Below, piece by piece: positions 52,092 through 61,332 of a DNA stretch of 64,000 bases. Both the position numbers and the translations under genes were made by a program. The notes under the pieces were generated by a model. It ran no database searches, was not told where the DNA came from, and was given only the letters and a program-made list of their open reading frames with translations. Position 1 is the first letter of the stretch, and every line of letters starts with the position of its first letter. This DNA is from Fodinibius salinus (GTDB lineage: Bacteria; Bacteroidota; Rhodothermia; Balneolales; Balneolaceae), in assembly GCF_008124865.1 (NCBI RefSeq), contig NZ_VNHY01000002.1, forward strand, positions 248,001 to 312,000. Direction: 5' to 3'.

Positions 52092-53459
52092 ATGAACATT
52101 TTAAAGACCGTACTGGCCCTCGGCATGCTCGTGCTTGCTGCCGGTTGTGCCAGCGAACAAACCATTATTGAACCACCATCAAAAAGCACGTTAGGAGAGA
52201 AAACATATGAGTCCTCTCTTGCCTTAAACAAAAATGTTAATTCGCAGGACACAGCAAACAAGGTTACGATTTCGGATACGCTGACCTTCTCGGACGCGCT
52301 GTCCAAAGCCCTGCTCGAAAATCCCCGACTGCAAAGCTTCGGTTGGCAAGTGCGGGTAAAAGAAGCCGAACGCATTCAGGCTTCGTTGCTTCCCAATCCG
52401 CAGCTCAATGCCGAAATGGAAAACTTCGGTGGTACGGGTCCGTTTGAAGGCTACGATGGCCGAGAAGTGACCGTCAAGCTCGGCCAAAAAATTCTACTGG
52501 GGGCCGACCGCCTTAAACAAAAACGGTTGGCAGGTGCCAATAAGGAACTGGCCGGCTGGGATTACGAAGCCCAACGGCTGGACGTGCTCACCAGTGTTAC
52601 CAAAGCCTATATCTCAGCGCTGGAAGCCCAACGCCAGTGGCAACAGCAAAAAGAGCTGGTCGATGTAGCCCAAAACCTGTACAACTCTATAGCTGCCCAA
52701 GTAGAGGCCGGAAAAGTTTCCAAGCTGGCACAGACCAAAGCACAGGTTGAGCTTTCCCGCGCAAAAATTGATATGGAAAATGCCCGCAACCAATGGGAAT
52801 CTGCTCGTAGCTCGCTGGCCTCTTACTGGGGGAGCCAACAGCCGCAATTTCAACAGCTAAAAGGGCAGCTGAGCATGCCTGCTGATATTCCCAAGTACGT
52901 CAAGGTGCAGGAGTATATCCAGCGGAATCCGGATGTCGCGCGGTGGGCTACCGAATTGCAGCAACGGGAATCAGCCCTTGATCTGGCACAAGCGAAAGGC
53001 ATTCCTGACATCACTGTAAGCGGAGGATACAAGCGTGCAGAAGATTTGAGTGCGAGTGCTGCTATTGTCGGCGTGTCTATTCCACTACCTTTCTTTGATC
53101 GCAATCAGGGAAATATCAGGGCGGCTAAATATGAGCTGAGCCGCGTGGAAACCCAGCGTGAATCCGCTGTTTCTCAAACCTATAAAGCCCTACAAACGGC
53201 ATACAACAAGCTCAATGCCGCTGCCCACGAGGTCAATCAGCTGCAGAAGCAGGTATTACCGGGAGCCAAAACGGCTTTCGAGGCGGCCCAAACGGGCTAT
53301 CGGCAAGGCAAGTTCGATTACCTGGAAGTGCTGGATGCTCAGCGCACGCTGTTTTCGACCCGCACCCGGTACATCCAGGCTTTGGCCGAATACAACCGGG
53401 CCGTAGCCGATGTTGAACGACTCATCGGTACGTCTCTCTCTGAAATTTCAGGAAACTAA
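52092..53459 (+). CDS. czcC: Outer-membrane efflux protein (CzcC/TolC family lipoprotein)
   Basis: A 455-residue outer-membrane channel of a heavy-metal RND pump. A lipoprotein signal (ILKTVLALGMLVLAAGCAS) is at the N-terminus, with start ATG 52092. Two OEP repeats follow, with long coiled helices (AYISALEAQRQWQQQKELVD, LAQTKAQVELSRAKIDMENA; later ESAVSQTYKALQTAYNKL and YRQGKFDYLEVLDAQRTLF). Length is normal for CzcC. It is the first gene of a C-B-A operon. Metal specificity cannot be read from this subunit. Confidence 0.88.
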   Translation: MNILKTVLALGMLVLAAGCASEQTIIEPPSKSTLGEKTYESSLALNKNVNSQDTANKVTISDTLTFSDALSKALLENPRLQSFGWQVRVKEAERIQASLLPNPQLNAEMENFGGTGPFEGYDGREVTVKLGQKILLGADRLKQKRLAGANKELAGWDYEAQRLDVLTSVTKAYISALEAQRQWQQQKELVDVAQNLYNSIAAQVEAGKVSKLAQTKAQVELSRAKIDMENARNQWESARSSLASYWGSQQPQFQQLKGQLSMPADIPKYVKVQEYIQRNPDVARWATELQQRESALDLAQAKGIPDITVSGGYKRAEDLSASAAIVGVSIPLPFFDRNQGNIRAAKYELSRVETQRESAVSQTYKALQTAYNKLNAAAHEVNQLQKQVLPGAKTAFEAAQTGYRQGKFDYLEVLDAQRTLFSTRTRYIQALAEYNRAVADVERLIGTSLSEISGN

Positions 53460-53487
53460 TTTTTGAACGAATATGGAATCACCAGTC

Positions 53488-54705
53488 ATGAATAAACTAA
53501 CAGTACTATCACTCACCGGACTTCTTTTGGGAAGTCTCTTAACAGCTTGTGGATCTGAATCAGATCCTCAAGCCAATACGCAAACCGAACAGCATCAACA
53601 AGAATCGCAACATAATGAACAAGCCGAACAACATGTCCGGGAAGTGCATCTTACCGAGCAGCAGGAAAAAAACCTGGGTATCAAGGTAGAAACGTTATCC
53701 GAGGGAAATGCTTCCTCGACTATTTCACGTCCAGCGAGCGTTGGATACGATCTGGATCAAATTGCCAAGGTAGGTCCGCGCATTGAGGCTAAGGTTGTGA
53801 AAGTCATAAAAGACTTGGGAGACCAGGTCGAAAAAGACGAACCGATTGCTCTCATGAGCAGTGTAGGGCTGGGCAAAGCAAAGGCCGAATACATTCGACT
53901 TCGAACTGAGTTAAAAGCTGAAAAGGCACATTATGAACGGGAGGAATCTCTTTATGAACAGGAGATATCGAGTCGTGCCGAAATGTTGCAAGCCGAAGCC
54001 CATTACCAGGAAGCAAAGGCTTCTTTTAATGCAGCAGCCGAATCACTGCGTCTTTATGGTCTAAGTAAAAAAGATGTTCAACAGATCGAAGCGGGCAGTG
54101 ATAAACCCCTGTCCCACTTTTACCTAACGAGTCCACTCAATGGGGTGATCCAGGAGCGGGATATTTCGCCCGGACAAACTATTAGTCCCAGTGAAACCCC
54201 CATCCATGTAACGAATCTCTCCAAAATGTGGGTCATGATCGATGCCTACGAGCAGGATATCCGGTATCTGGACAAAGGACAAAGCGTAAGCCTCTCAGTC
54301 CGAAGTATCCCTGGAGAAACCTTTGAGGGAAAGACGGACTGGGTCTCTTATAGCCTTGAAAAACAGACACGCACCATGCCGGTCCGCGCGGTTGTTGAAA
54401 ACCCAAATCGGAAGCTACGGGCGGGAATGTTCGGCACCGCTCGGATTTCAACAGGGAAAGAACGTAACGTTGCCATGCTTCCCATTGATGCTGTACAAAC
54501 CATCGAGAATGAGCAAGTGGTGTTTGTCCCCGGCAAAGAAGATCGCAGTTATAAGCCTGTCGAGGTCATGCTGGGCAGTGAAAATGAGGGCTATGTGGAA
54601 ATTGCTTCGGGGCTGAAACCCGGCCAGCAAGCCGTTATCGCAGGAGCCTTTGATCTGAAATCCGCCCTTACGGCCCAAGGACGCAGCGCGTCGCACGGAC
54701 ATTAA
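53488..54705 (+). CDS. czcB: RND efflux periplasmic adaptor (CzcB/CusB family)
   Basis: A 405-residue membrane-fusion protein. It begins with a lipoprotein signal (KLTVLSLTGLLLGSLLTACG), so ATG 53488 is preferred over 53473. A Gln/His-rich linker follows (QTEQHQQESQHNEQAEQH), probably metal-contacting, then the barrel-sandwich with a coiled-coil hairpin (RTELKAEKAHYEREESLYEQ) and beta-barrel/MP domains (VVENPNRKLRAGMFGTARI). It links the pump to the outer-membrane channel. About 40 bases separate it from the pump gene. Confidence 0.88.
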   Translation: MNKLTVLSLTGLLLGSLLTACGSESDPQANTQTEQHQQESQHNEQAEQHVREVHLTEQQEKNLGIKVETLSEGNASSTISRPASVGYDLDQIAKVGPRIEAKVVKVIKDLGDQVEKDEPIALMSSVGLGKAKAEYIRLRTELKAEKAHYEREESLYEQEISSRAEMLQAEAHYQEAKASFNAAAESLRLYGLSKKDVQQIEAGSDKPLSHFYLTSPLNGVIQERDISPGQTISPSETPIHVTNLSKMWVMIDAYEQDIRYLDKGQSVSLSVRSIPGETFEGKTDWVSYSLEKQTRTMPVRAVVENPNRKLRAGMFGTARISTGKERNVAMLPIDAVQTIENEQVVFVPGKEDRSYKPVEVMLGSENEGYVEIASGLKPGQQAVIAGAFDLKSALTAQGRSASHGH

Positions 54706-54742
54706 CCGCTCTCTTCAATAAGAAATTTTAGATGATTGCATT

Positions 54743-57700
54743 ATGCTTCAACAGATTATAGACAAGGTATTAAAGAATCGTTTGACGATCCTCATTTTGG
54801 TGGCGGCCGTGGGCGTTTATGGATATTTCTCTTTTGAGGATGTCCCAATTGACTCTTTTCCGGACGTATCGCCCACCATGGTGCAGGTATTTACCTCCAG
54901 CCCCGGTCTTTCACCGGTGGATGTGGAAACGCAAATCAGCTATCCCATCGAGATTTCAATGTACGGGCTACCCAAGCTGGATCGTGTGCAGAGTACTTCT
55001 ATATTCGGACTTTCGCGTGTAAATGTTTACTTCGAGGATGGTACCGACATCTACTTTGCCCGACGGCTGGTCATGGAACGACTCTCCAAAGCCAGAGAGT
55101 CTATCCCTGATGGGCTGGGACAACCCCAACTGGGGCCCATCACCACGGGACTTGGGACGATCATGATGTACGAAGTAACCAACACCGATACCGCCGACCA
55201 CTCCCTGATGGAGCTTCGTACGGCGCAAGACTGGATTGTAAAGCCCCAGCTGCGAACGGTGCCTGGCGTTACCGGCGTGCTCTCCCTCGGCGGAGATGTT
55301 CGCCAGTTTCAGGTCAATGCCGATATGAACGCTCTGATTTCACGTGGGCTTACGCTGGAAGATTTGGAGAAAGCCATCAACAGCAACAATCGCAATGTGG
55401 GCGCTTCTTTTCTTGAACGAGGAGGCGAAGAGTATCTCGTTCGGGGTTATGGTTGGATTAAGCCCGACAAAGAAGGCCTTCAGGATATTCGAAATATCAT
55501 TGTCAAAAACTCTGGTGGTACGCCCATTTACGTCAAGGATGTGGCCAAGGTGGAATTCGGCTCCGAAATTAAACGGGGTACCCTTATCAAAGATCAGGAA
55601 GAATCGGTCGGCGGCTTTGTGTTAAAGCTCATTGGCACCAATACCCAAGATCTGCTGGCCCAAGTAGATCAAAAGATTGATGCGATCAACAAGGCACTGC
55701 CCGATGGTATGATTATGAAACCCTTTTACTCACAGGGTCAGCTTGTCAGTAAAGCCGTGGGTACGGTTAGCAATGCTTTGTATATCGGGGCTATTCTCGT
55801 GCTGGTCATCCTCTACTTCTTTATGGGGGACCTTCGCTCGACGCTCATCATAATATCCACTGTTCCCATAGCATTTTTGATTGCCTTTATCGGAATGAAG
55901 CTCATGGGCATTTCGGCGAACTTAATGAGTTTGGGGGGACTGGCAATCAGTATCGGGATGATTGGGGACAGTGCCACCGTGATCGTGGAAAATACCTATC
56001 GCCTGCTGGAAGAACGGGATACCGAGAACGTATCCCTTGTGCGGGTGGTGGGTGAGTCTGCTCGGGAAGTTATCCGTCCCGTAATTTTTGCTACAAGCAT
56101 TATCATCATTGTATTTATTCCGCTCTTTTCACTGGAAGGCGTCGAGGGCAAAATGTTTAAGCCACTGGCCTATACTATTACTTTTGCGCTAGCTGGGGCT
56201 ATCTTTCTGGCCTTGACCTATATCCCGGTCATTTCCAGTTTTATTCTGCCGGATAAAGGCATGGACAAAGAGCCGTGGTTGGTACGTAAGGTGAAAGGAT
56301 TCAGCCGTCCGCTTATTGAAAAAGCCACGAAATTCCCCAAAATGGTCTTTGGCGGAGCTTTGCTACTGTTTGCCGTGAGCATGGCCGTGTTTCCATTCCT
56401 GGGAACTGAATTTCAGCCAACATTACGAGAAGGTACGTTTGCCGTACGCTCTGTGCTTCCTCCGGGCGCTAATCTGCCCACCACCAAGGAATACACAAAA
56501 CGTATTCAGGAGTCGATGCAGACTTTCCCCGAAGTGAAGGGAGTCTATTCCCGCGTGGGCCGTGCCGAAGTAGGCGGCGATCCCGAGCCGGTGAATGTGG
56601 TGTTCAATGTTGTGAACCTAAAACCGCTCGATGAATGGGACGCCGGACGAAGCTATGAAGAGCTGCAGTCGGCCATGGCCCAAAAACTGCAAGAAGACCT
56701 GCCGGGCGTGGCTTCCAACTTTTCCCAGCCTATCCAGCTTCGTACCGATGAGCTACTCAGCGGCGTCCGCGCCCAAGTGGTAGCCAGTCTCTATGGTGAT
56801 GACTTGGATACTCTGGCTCAAAAGGCCCAAGAGATCGCCGAGGTTGCCAAAAGCGTAGAAGGAGCGGTGGATGTCCGTGCTCAACAGCAGGGCGGCAAAC
56901 CGCAAATTCTGGTGCGCCCTGATCGTGAGCAGCTGGCACGACTGGGCATCAGTATCGATGACTTTCTGAATACCGTAGAAACCGGCATCGGAGGCTCGGT
57001 AGCCGGCCAGGTATTTGAGGGCATTCGCCGCTTTGATATCTTTGTGCGCCTGCAGGAAAACCAGCGCAAACGGATAGAACAAGTTCGGGAGTTGCCTGTC
57101 CGTACCGCTAAAGGATCCCTTGTTCCACTCTCTCAGATCGCAGATGTGGAGGTCTTTACCGGTCCCAAGCAGATTTCCCGAAATAAAGCGAACCGACGAA
57201 CCTACGTGCAGCTTAATGTTCGAGGTAGAGATATGGGAAGCGTCGTTAATGAGATCCGACAAAAAGTAGACCAGCAAGTAGATCTGCCGGCCGGATACTT
57301 TACCGAATACGGTGGACAATTTGAGAACCAGCAGCGAGCCATGAACCGGCTTATGGTGGTGGTTCCCATTACCCTGGGACTGATCTTCTTTATGCTGTTT
57401 TCCACCTTTGGAAGCTGGCGCTATGCCGTTTTGATCTTTCTAAACATTCCGTTTGCCACTATCGGAGGGATCTTTGCCCTCTGGATATCCGGACTGTACC
57501 TGTCAGTACCGGCAGCGGTGGGCTTTATTGCCATATTTGGTATTGCGGTACTCAACGGGCTGGTCATTGTATCTTATATCAATCAGCTGCGGGAGGAAGG
57601 CATGTCTACTGAGAAATCGGTTGTACAGGCTTCGCTCTTGCGATTGCGTCCCGTACTGATGACGGCCTTGACCACTGGTCTCGGGCTGCTTCCCCTACTG

Positions 57701-57847
57701 CTGGCCAATGATATCGGCTCCAACGTGCAGCGCCCGTTGGCGGCCGTGGTGGTCGGTGGCCTGTTTACCTCCACGCTACTTACGCTGGTAGTACTACCAA
57801 CCATCTATAAGTGGTTTGCCGAACCGGTCACACACGCTGAACTGTAA
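54743..57847 (+). CDS. czcA: Heavy-metal RND efflux pump (CzcA/CusA family)
   Basis: A 1034-residue inner-membrane proton/metal antiporter. It has the twelve-helix RND layout: TM1 near 12-30, a large periplasmic porter domain (about 35-330), a TM2-6 bundle (about 335-480), a second porter domain (about 550-840) and TM8-12. The HME-RND subfamily pattern is seen in FEDVPIDSFPDVSPTMVQVF and the TM4 region GLAISIGMIGDSATVIVENT, where the acidic residue carries protons. It is intact and of normal length. Czc (Co/Zn/Cd) or Cus (Cu/Ag) cannot be chosen with certainty. Confidence 0.93.
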   Translation: MLQQIIDKVLKNRLTILILVAAVGVYGYFSFEDVPIDSFPDVSPTMVQVFTSSPGLSPVDVETQISYPIEISMYGLPKLDRVQSTSIFGLSRVNVYFEDGTDIYFARRLVMERLSKARESIPDGLGQPQLGPITTGLGTIMMYEVTNTDTADHSLMELRTAQDWIVKPQLRTVPGVTGVLSLGGDVRQFQVNADMNALISRGLTLEDLEKAINSNNRNVGASFLERGGEEYLVRGYGWIKPDKEGLQDIRNIIVKNSGGTPIYVKDVAKVEFGSEIKRGTLIKDQEESVGGFVLKLIGTNTQDLLAQVDQKIDAINKALPDGMIMKPFYSQGQLVSKAVGTVSNALYIGAILVLVILYFFMGDLRSTLIIISTVPIAFLIAFIGMKLMGISANLMSLGGLAISIGMIGDSATVIVENTYRLLEERDTENVSLVRVVGESAREVIRPVIFATSIIIIVFIPLFSLEGVEGKMFKPLAYTITFALAGAIFLALTYIPVISSFILPDKGMDKEPWLVRKVKGFSRPLIEKATKFPKMVFGGALLLFAVSMAVFPFLGTEFQPTLREGTFAVRSVLPPGANLPTTKEYTKRIQESMQTFPEVKGVYSRVGRAEVGGDPEPVNVVFNVVNLKPLDEWDAGRSYEELQSAMAQKLQEDLPGVASNFSQPIQLRTDELLSGVRAQVVASLYGDDLDTLAQKAQEIAEVAKSVEGAVDVRAQQQGGKPQILVRPDREQLARLGISIDDFLNTVETGIGGSVAGQVFEGIRRFDIFVRLQENQRKRIEQVRELPVRTAKGSLVPLSQIADVEVFTGPKQISRNKANRRTYVQLNVRGRDMGSVVNEIRQKVDQQVDLPAGYFTEYGGQFENQQRAMNRLMVVVPITLGLIFFMLFSTFGSWRYAVLIFLNIPFATIGGIFALWISGLYLSVPAAVGFIAIFGIAVLNGLVIVSYINQLREEGMSTEKSVVQASLLRLRPVLMTALTTGLGLLPLLLANDIGSNVQRPLAAVVVGGLFTSTLLTLVVLPTIYKWFAEPVTHAEL

Positions 57848-57859
57848 ATGTTAATAACC

Positions 57860-57892
57860 AATCCTCCAAGGGTTATGATCCCTTGGAGGATT
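57860..57892 (+). terminator. Long hairpin after the efflux pump gene
   Basis: A perfect 13-pair stem AATCCTCCAAGGG / CCCTTGGAGGATT with a short loop, followed only by a weak T-run. It could end most transcription after czcA or stabilise the pump mRNA, leaving the downstream PII-like gene at lower expression. Confidence 0.7.
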
Positions 57893-57909
57893 CTTAAAAC
57901 TTTATATTT

Positions 57910-58230
57910 ATGAAAGAAATCAAAGCTTTTATTCGATCAAATATGATTGATTATGTCATTGATGCTCTTGAAAATCTTGAGAATGCCCCCGGCATTACGC
58001 TTAGTGATGTCCGAGGCTGGGGCCATGCCGAAGAAAAAGAGACTGCTCAGCTTGTGAAGCGCGTTAAGTTGGAAACCGTCGTGCCCTCAGAACGAGTAGA
58101 AGAAATTATCTCGGTAATCGTTGAAAAAGCCCATACAGGCAATTATGGGGATGGAAAGATCTTTGTTTCCAGTGTAGAAAAAGCCGTAAAAATTCGAACC
58201 GGGGGAACCGACGATGATGTCATACGATAA
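57910..58230 (+). CDS. PII-like protein linked to metal efflux
   Basis: A 106-residue protein of the PII superfamily: N-terminal KEIKAFIRSNMIDYVIDALE, ITLSDVRGWGHAE at the T-loop start, and the C-terminal signature TGNYGDGKIFVSSVEK. It lacks the usual uridylylated Tyr region of GlnB, and its genetic linkage to czc genes matches the PII-like proteins found with cation efflux systems. Presumably it senses metal or nucleotide and controls the pump. Confidence 0.85.
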   Translation: MKEIKAFIRSNMIDYVIDALENLENAPGITLSDVRGWGHAEEKETAQLVKRVKLETVVPSERVEEIISVIVEKAHTGNYGDGKIFVSSVEKAVKIRTGGTDDDVIR

Positions 58231-58309
58231 CCGATGTGCCATGACAATCCCTGAGGTTGTCGCTGCATGACAGTAGCGGCAATCTTCTAATTTATATACC
58301 TTATTAGTT

Positions 58310-58876
58310 ATGAATATCAAACACTTTCATATCAAAAACATGGTCTGTAGCCATTGTGCTGAAGTACTGGAGCATAAACTGACCGAAGCTGGATTCAATG
58401 TGCAAAAAATTGAGCTTGGCGAGCTACACCTTGCAGGCCCCATCGGCGACAAGGAATATCATCGATTGGCAACAATAGTTCGTGACAACGGTTTTGATCT
58501 TATCGATGATGAAAACAGCCGCATTGTTGAACAGGTCAAACAGCTTATTATACAGCAGGTACGATCGGCGCAATCACTCGAACAAAATCTTTCAGATTAT
58601 CTATCAAAAAAGATCCACAAAGATTACCAGCGGTTGAGTCGCCTGTTTTCGGCCGTGGAGGGCAAATCTATTGAGCGTTATTTTATCTTGCAAAAGATTG
58701 AGCGTGCCAAAGAGCTTATCGTCTATGATGAAAAAACGCTCAGCCAAATCGCCTTGGAGCTTGATTACAGCAGCCAGCAACATTTCTCCAGACAATTCAA
58801 AAAAGAAACCGGACTTGCGCCCTCCCATTTTAAAGAGATCAAGGAGAATAAGCGAAATTCAATTGACCAATTATGA
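58310..58876 (+). CDS. HMA domain fused to an AraC-type HTH regulator
   Basis: A 188-residue protein. Residues 1-70 form a heavy-metal-associated domain with the metal-binding CxxC in KNMVCSHCAEVLEHKL. A helical linker and an AraC-type DNA-binding domain follow (about 105-180; second helix-turn-helix IALELDYSSQQHFSRQFKKE, end GLAPSHFKEI). It could be a metal-responsive activator of the efflux or ATPase genes; the likely ligand is Cu+ or another soft metal, inferred from the CxxC motif. The start ATG has no strong Shine-Dalgarno. Confidence 0.85.
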   Translation: MNIKHFHIKNMVCSHCAEVLEHKLTEAGFNVQKIELGELHLAGPIGDKEYHRLATIVRDNGFDLIDDENSRIVEQVKQLIIQQVRSAQSLEQNLSDYLSKKIHKDYQRLSRLFSAVEGKSIERYFILQKIERAKELIVYDEKTLSQIALELDYSSQQHFSRQFKKETGLAPSHFKEIKENKRNSIDQL

Positions 58877-58887
58877 TTAAGGGATAA

Positions 58888-58995
58888 TTAATATTAACGA
58901 TTGCCTGTCCCGAATGTGGAGAAAATGCAACCAAAACTATGCTTATGGTTTCCTGCCAGTATTTTTGGGAATACCCAGTTGTAGAAACATGGTAA
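58888..58995 (+). pseudogene. Broken GDCCVxC-type zinc-ribbon protein gene
   Basis: A short frame ending in TAA at 58993 reads TIACPECGENATKTM and then SCQYFWEYPVV. This matches the start of the small Cys-rich GDCCVxC family (CPxCG, ETM, CQxFYEC), a mercury/arsenic-associated protein, but has no start codon and stops before the diagnostic GDCC part. The region has no other gene. It is a decayed remnant, left by loss of the 3' half. Confidence 0.6.
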
Positions 58996-59092
58996 AATCT
59001 AATAAAGGGGTATTGTTGGGTATTTTGTTCTTTTGGTAATGTGTATTGCTCACCTATTCAAAAGGATGAACAAGATTGCTGCGAACAATAAT

Positions 59093-59443
59093 CTAACGCT
59101 GTTTCATCCATTCTCGTGTTTGTTGATCAATCGATACGTCAAAAAACTTTTTAAGCTCTTCCAATCGTTCAGGATTGACCTGCAGGGCCACCTTCCGACC
59201 ATTTTTAATTTTTTCCACCAAACCTGCATGGCGCAGTTCCTTTAGGTGAAGGGAAAGTGATGACTTTGAAATTCCCAGATCCTCTTTTAGGGCTCCAAAG
59301 TCACAGGTCGGTTCCTCCAGGCAACAATCTTCTTCCTTATTTACCACGCAACAGGTATGCACGCGACGGATTAACCGTTTTAGAATTGCAAGTCGTTTGG
59401 GATGGCCCAGTGCCTTAAAAGCAACGTCAAGTGATTGGCTCAT
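59093..59443 (-). CDS. ArsR-family metal-sensing repressor
   Basis: A 116-residue winged-helix repressor: FKALGHPKRLAILKRLI, the recognition helix region LGISKSSLSLHLKELRHAG and a basic wing KNGRKVALQVNP. An insert after the first helices holds six Cys (HTCCVVNKEEDCCLEEPTCD), a site able to bind arsenite, cadmium or similar soft ions, unlike the single CVC of classical ArsR. It is divergent from the YnfA-family gene, with 63 bases between the start codons, so it probably controls that gene and itself. Confidence 0.88.
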   Translation of the reverse strand: MSQSLDVAFKALGHPKRLAILKRLIRRVHTCCVVNKEEDCCLEEPTCDFGALKEDLGISKSSLSLHLKELRHAGLVEKIKNGRKVALQVNPERLEELKKFFDVSIDQQTREWMKQR

Positions 59444-59506
59444 AGCAGTAAATTGATTATCCTTACCTACAAGTTTAACAGTTTTAAATTACTTAAACAA
59501 TAAGAA

Positions 59507-59839
59507 ATGGTCTATCTAAAATCCATCTTCTACTTCATTCTCGCAGGCTTGCTTGAAATCGGGGGCGGCTATCTTGTGTGGATCTGGCTCAGAGACAGCA
59601 AAAGCTGGATGTACGGACTATCCGGGATGGTCGTGCTGGCTCTATACGGCTTTATTCCCACTTTGCAACCAGCAAACTTTGGACGAGTCTATGCCGCCTA
59701 TGGCGGTGTATTTATCATTCTTTCAATGCTTTGGGGATGGAAGGTGGACGGCATCAAACCCGACACCTATGATCTTGTGGGTGCTCTATTCGCCTTAATA
59801 GGTGTTATTATTATGATGTACTGGCCAAGAGGAGGCTAA
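59507..59839 (+). CDS. YnfA/UPF0060 small membrane protein
   Basis: A 110-residue protein with four membrane helices ([58 protein letters not shown] and [18 protein letters not shown]), matching the YnfA/UPF0060 family, which is related to small multidrug-resistance transporters. The GGGYLVW and RVYAAYGG segments are hallmarks. Divergent from the Cys-rich ArsR, so metal or metalloid efflux is possible; its substrate is not known from sequence. Confidence 0.85.
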   Translation: MVYLKSIFYFILAGLLEIGGGYLVWIWLRDSKSWMYGLSGMVVLALYGFIPTLQPANFGRVYAAYGGVFIILSMLWGWKVDGIKPDTYDLVGALFALIGVIIMMYWPRGG

Positions 59840-59932
59840 TGGGTAAACATCCGTCTACAGAATTTGATTAGTGCCAGAGAACCTTATATGTTTTATTGTT
59901 TAATAATTTATAAACAATAAAATAGTATTGCT

Positions 59933-60382
59933 ATGAGCTCACTTCTGAAAAATAAGTTTACGAAAAAGGGGATTGGATACGGCCTGCTGGGAACGCTGGT
60001 TATGTCTCTAATTATGCTGACTGGCATGGCCACAGGCATGAGTCCCATCCCCGAACCTATTCCAGTAGCTATTGCCAAAGGAATAATAGGTGATTTGCCG
60101 CAACCACTGATCATGGGATTTGCTATCATCACCCACTTTGGATATGGAGCATTCTGGGGAGCGGTTCTGTTCAACTGGATGAAGGCCCAAGGGAATATTT
60201 GGCACGGCCTAGGATGGGGTGTGATGCTGTGGTTTATCATGGAGCTTATCGTTCTTCCACTGCTTGGATGGGGCGCTTTCGGGTCTGCCATCACCCCGAA
60301 AATAGCCGTTGCCACGCTTGTGCTACACCTGATTTACGGCGGCACACTGGGCTGGGGCCTCAAGCGACTTACCAATGTTTAA
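59933..60382 (+). CDS. Four-helix membrane protein (DUF6789-like)
   Basis: A 149-residue protein with about four membrane segments (GTLVMSLIMLTGMATGMSPI, PLIMGFAIITHFGYGAFWGA, GWGVMLWFIMELIVLPLLG and ATLVLHLIYGGTLGWGL). The MSPIPEPIPVAIAK loop reminds me of DUF6789-type proteins; the name is from memory. His in THFGYG and Met-rich helices could contact metal or heme. It lies between metal-resistance genes, start at ATG 59933 behind an AT-rich leader. Role unknown. Confidence 0.65.
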   Translation: MSSLLKNKFTKKGIGYGLLGTLVMSLIMLTGMATGMSPIPEPIPVAIAKGIIGDLPQPLIMGFAIITHFGYGAFWGAVLFNWMKAQGNIWHGLGWGVMLWFIMELIVLPLLGWGAFGSAITPKIAVATLVLHLIYGGTLGWGLKRLTNV

Positions 60383-60407
60383 ATCCTAAATAAATTACGA
60401 ACACGCT

Positions 60408-60776
60408 ATGTCTCACAACCAACCTTTGGCTTGCGACTTAACAGCAATTAACGATAATGAGAGAGCAACGCATAAAACCAATGCAGAAAAGGTTTTTACA
60501 TCGGTTGAAGAATGGCAAGAATTATCTGATGGCTACGGGTTTCGCCTTCCTACTGGAACTGGAATCATCGAAAAGGCGGGAGCATTTATAGCCCGGGAGC
60601 GTCAATGTTGTCCATTCTTTACATTCACGCTGGTGGTAACTCCTGATGGCGGTCCCATCTGGCTGAAACTCACAGGCAATGAAGAAGTGAAGGAATATAT
60701 AAAGCAGAATGTTATTCCTCAGCTTGATATTAGTAACAATAACTCTTGGGAACTTCCTGACAATACCACTCAGTAA
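60408..60776 (+). CDS. Small CC-motif protein of metal-resistance clusters
   Basis: A 122-residue soluble protein. The core FIARERQCCPFFTFTLVV, followed by GGPIWLKLTGNEEVKEYI, matches a small family often seen beside mercury, arsenic or zinc resistance genes; the vicinal Cys pair is suitable for soft metal binding. The N-terminus has a single Cys (LACDLTAIN). No enzyme motif is seen. A metal chaperone role is only suggested by position. Confidence 0.65.
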   Translation: MSHNQPLACDLTAINDNERATHKTNAEKVFTSVEEWQELSDGYGFRLPTGTGIIEKAGAFIARERQCCPFFTFTLVVTPDGGPIWLKLTGNEEVKEYIKQNVIPQLDISNNNSWELPDNTTQ

Positions 60777-60798
60777 TGGTTATCAGTTTAATACTCCA

Positions 60799-60831
60799 GG
60801 GGTTCTCGGTAGTATCGGGCCCCCTTTTTTT
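60799..60831 (+). terminator. Terminator after the CC-motif gene
   Basis: Stem GGGG/CCCC with a TT bulge, then CTCG/CGGG (one G-T), loop gtagtat, followed by a run of seven T. It ends the 59933-60776 transcript before the next gene. Confidence 0.75.
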
Positions 60832-60960
60832 AGCCTTCTCACAACATCATTATAGTTCCGCATAATTTTGCACAAGATTCACAAAAAGATGCAAGAACTG
60901 CGAATGATCGCCGCTTATTTTAGGAATAGAAATTGAAAGTAGAAAAAAACACGGAGTAAT

Positions 60961-61329
60961 ATGATTGAAGTAAATACTCATACTGATGACGATATTCTTG
61001 CCATCAAAGCATCCGGTGAACTTTCAAAAGAAGACCTTAATGACCTTGAACCGGCCCTAAATAAGTTTGCGACTGCATGTGATGATCCTCATTTAGTCAT
61101 GATTCTTGAAGATTTCAATGGATGGCAGGATACCGCAGCATTTTGGAAAGACCTGCAGATTGATACCGAATATATCGGATATTTTGATCGCATTGCCGTC
61201 ATTGGTGAAAAGAAATGGCAAGAGTGGGGTACCCGCCTCGTAGATCCGATCACAAAAGAAGAGATGCAATTCTTTCCCATTGACCAAGCCGGGAGCGCAT
61301 GGGAGTGGCTCAAACAAAATCATAATTAA
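60961..61329 (+). CDS. SpoIIAA-like (STAS-fold) protein
   Basis: A 122-residue protein of the SpoIIAA-like family: N-terminal strand DILAIKASGELSKEDLNDLE, middle LVMILEDFNGWQDTAAFWKD and IAVIGEKKWQEWGTRLV. These proteins have a STAS fold without the usual phosphorylated Ser and may bind lipids. It is 3 bases before the Zn/Cd ATPase start, so the two form an operon. Function in metal homeostasis is unknown. Confidence 0.8.
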   Translation: MIEVNTHTDDDILAIKASGELSKEDLNDLEPALNKFATACDDPHLVMILEDFNGWQDTAAFWKDLQIDTEYIGYFDRIAVIGEKKWQEWGTRLVDPITKEEMQFFPIDQAGSAWEWLKQNHN

Positions 61330-61332
61330 TTA

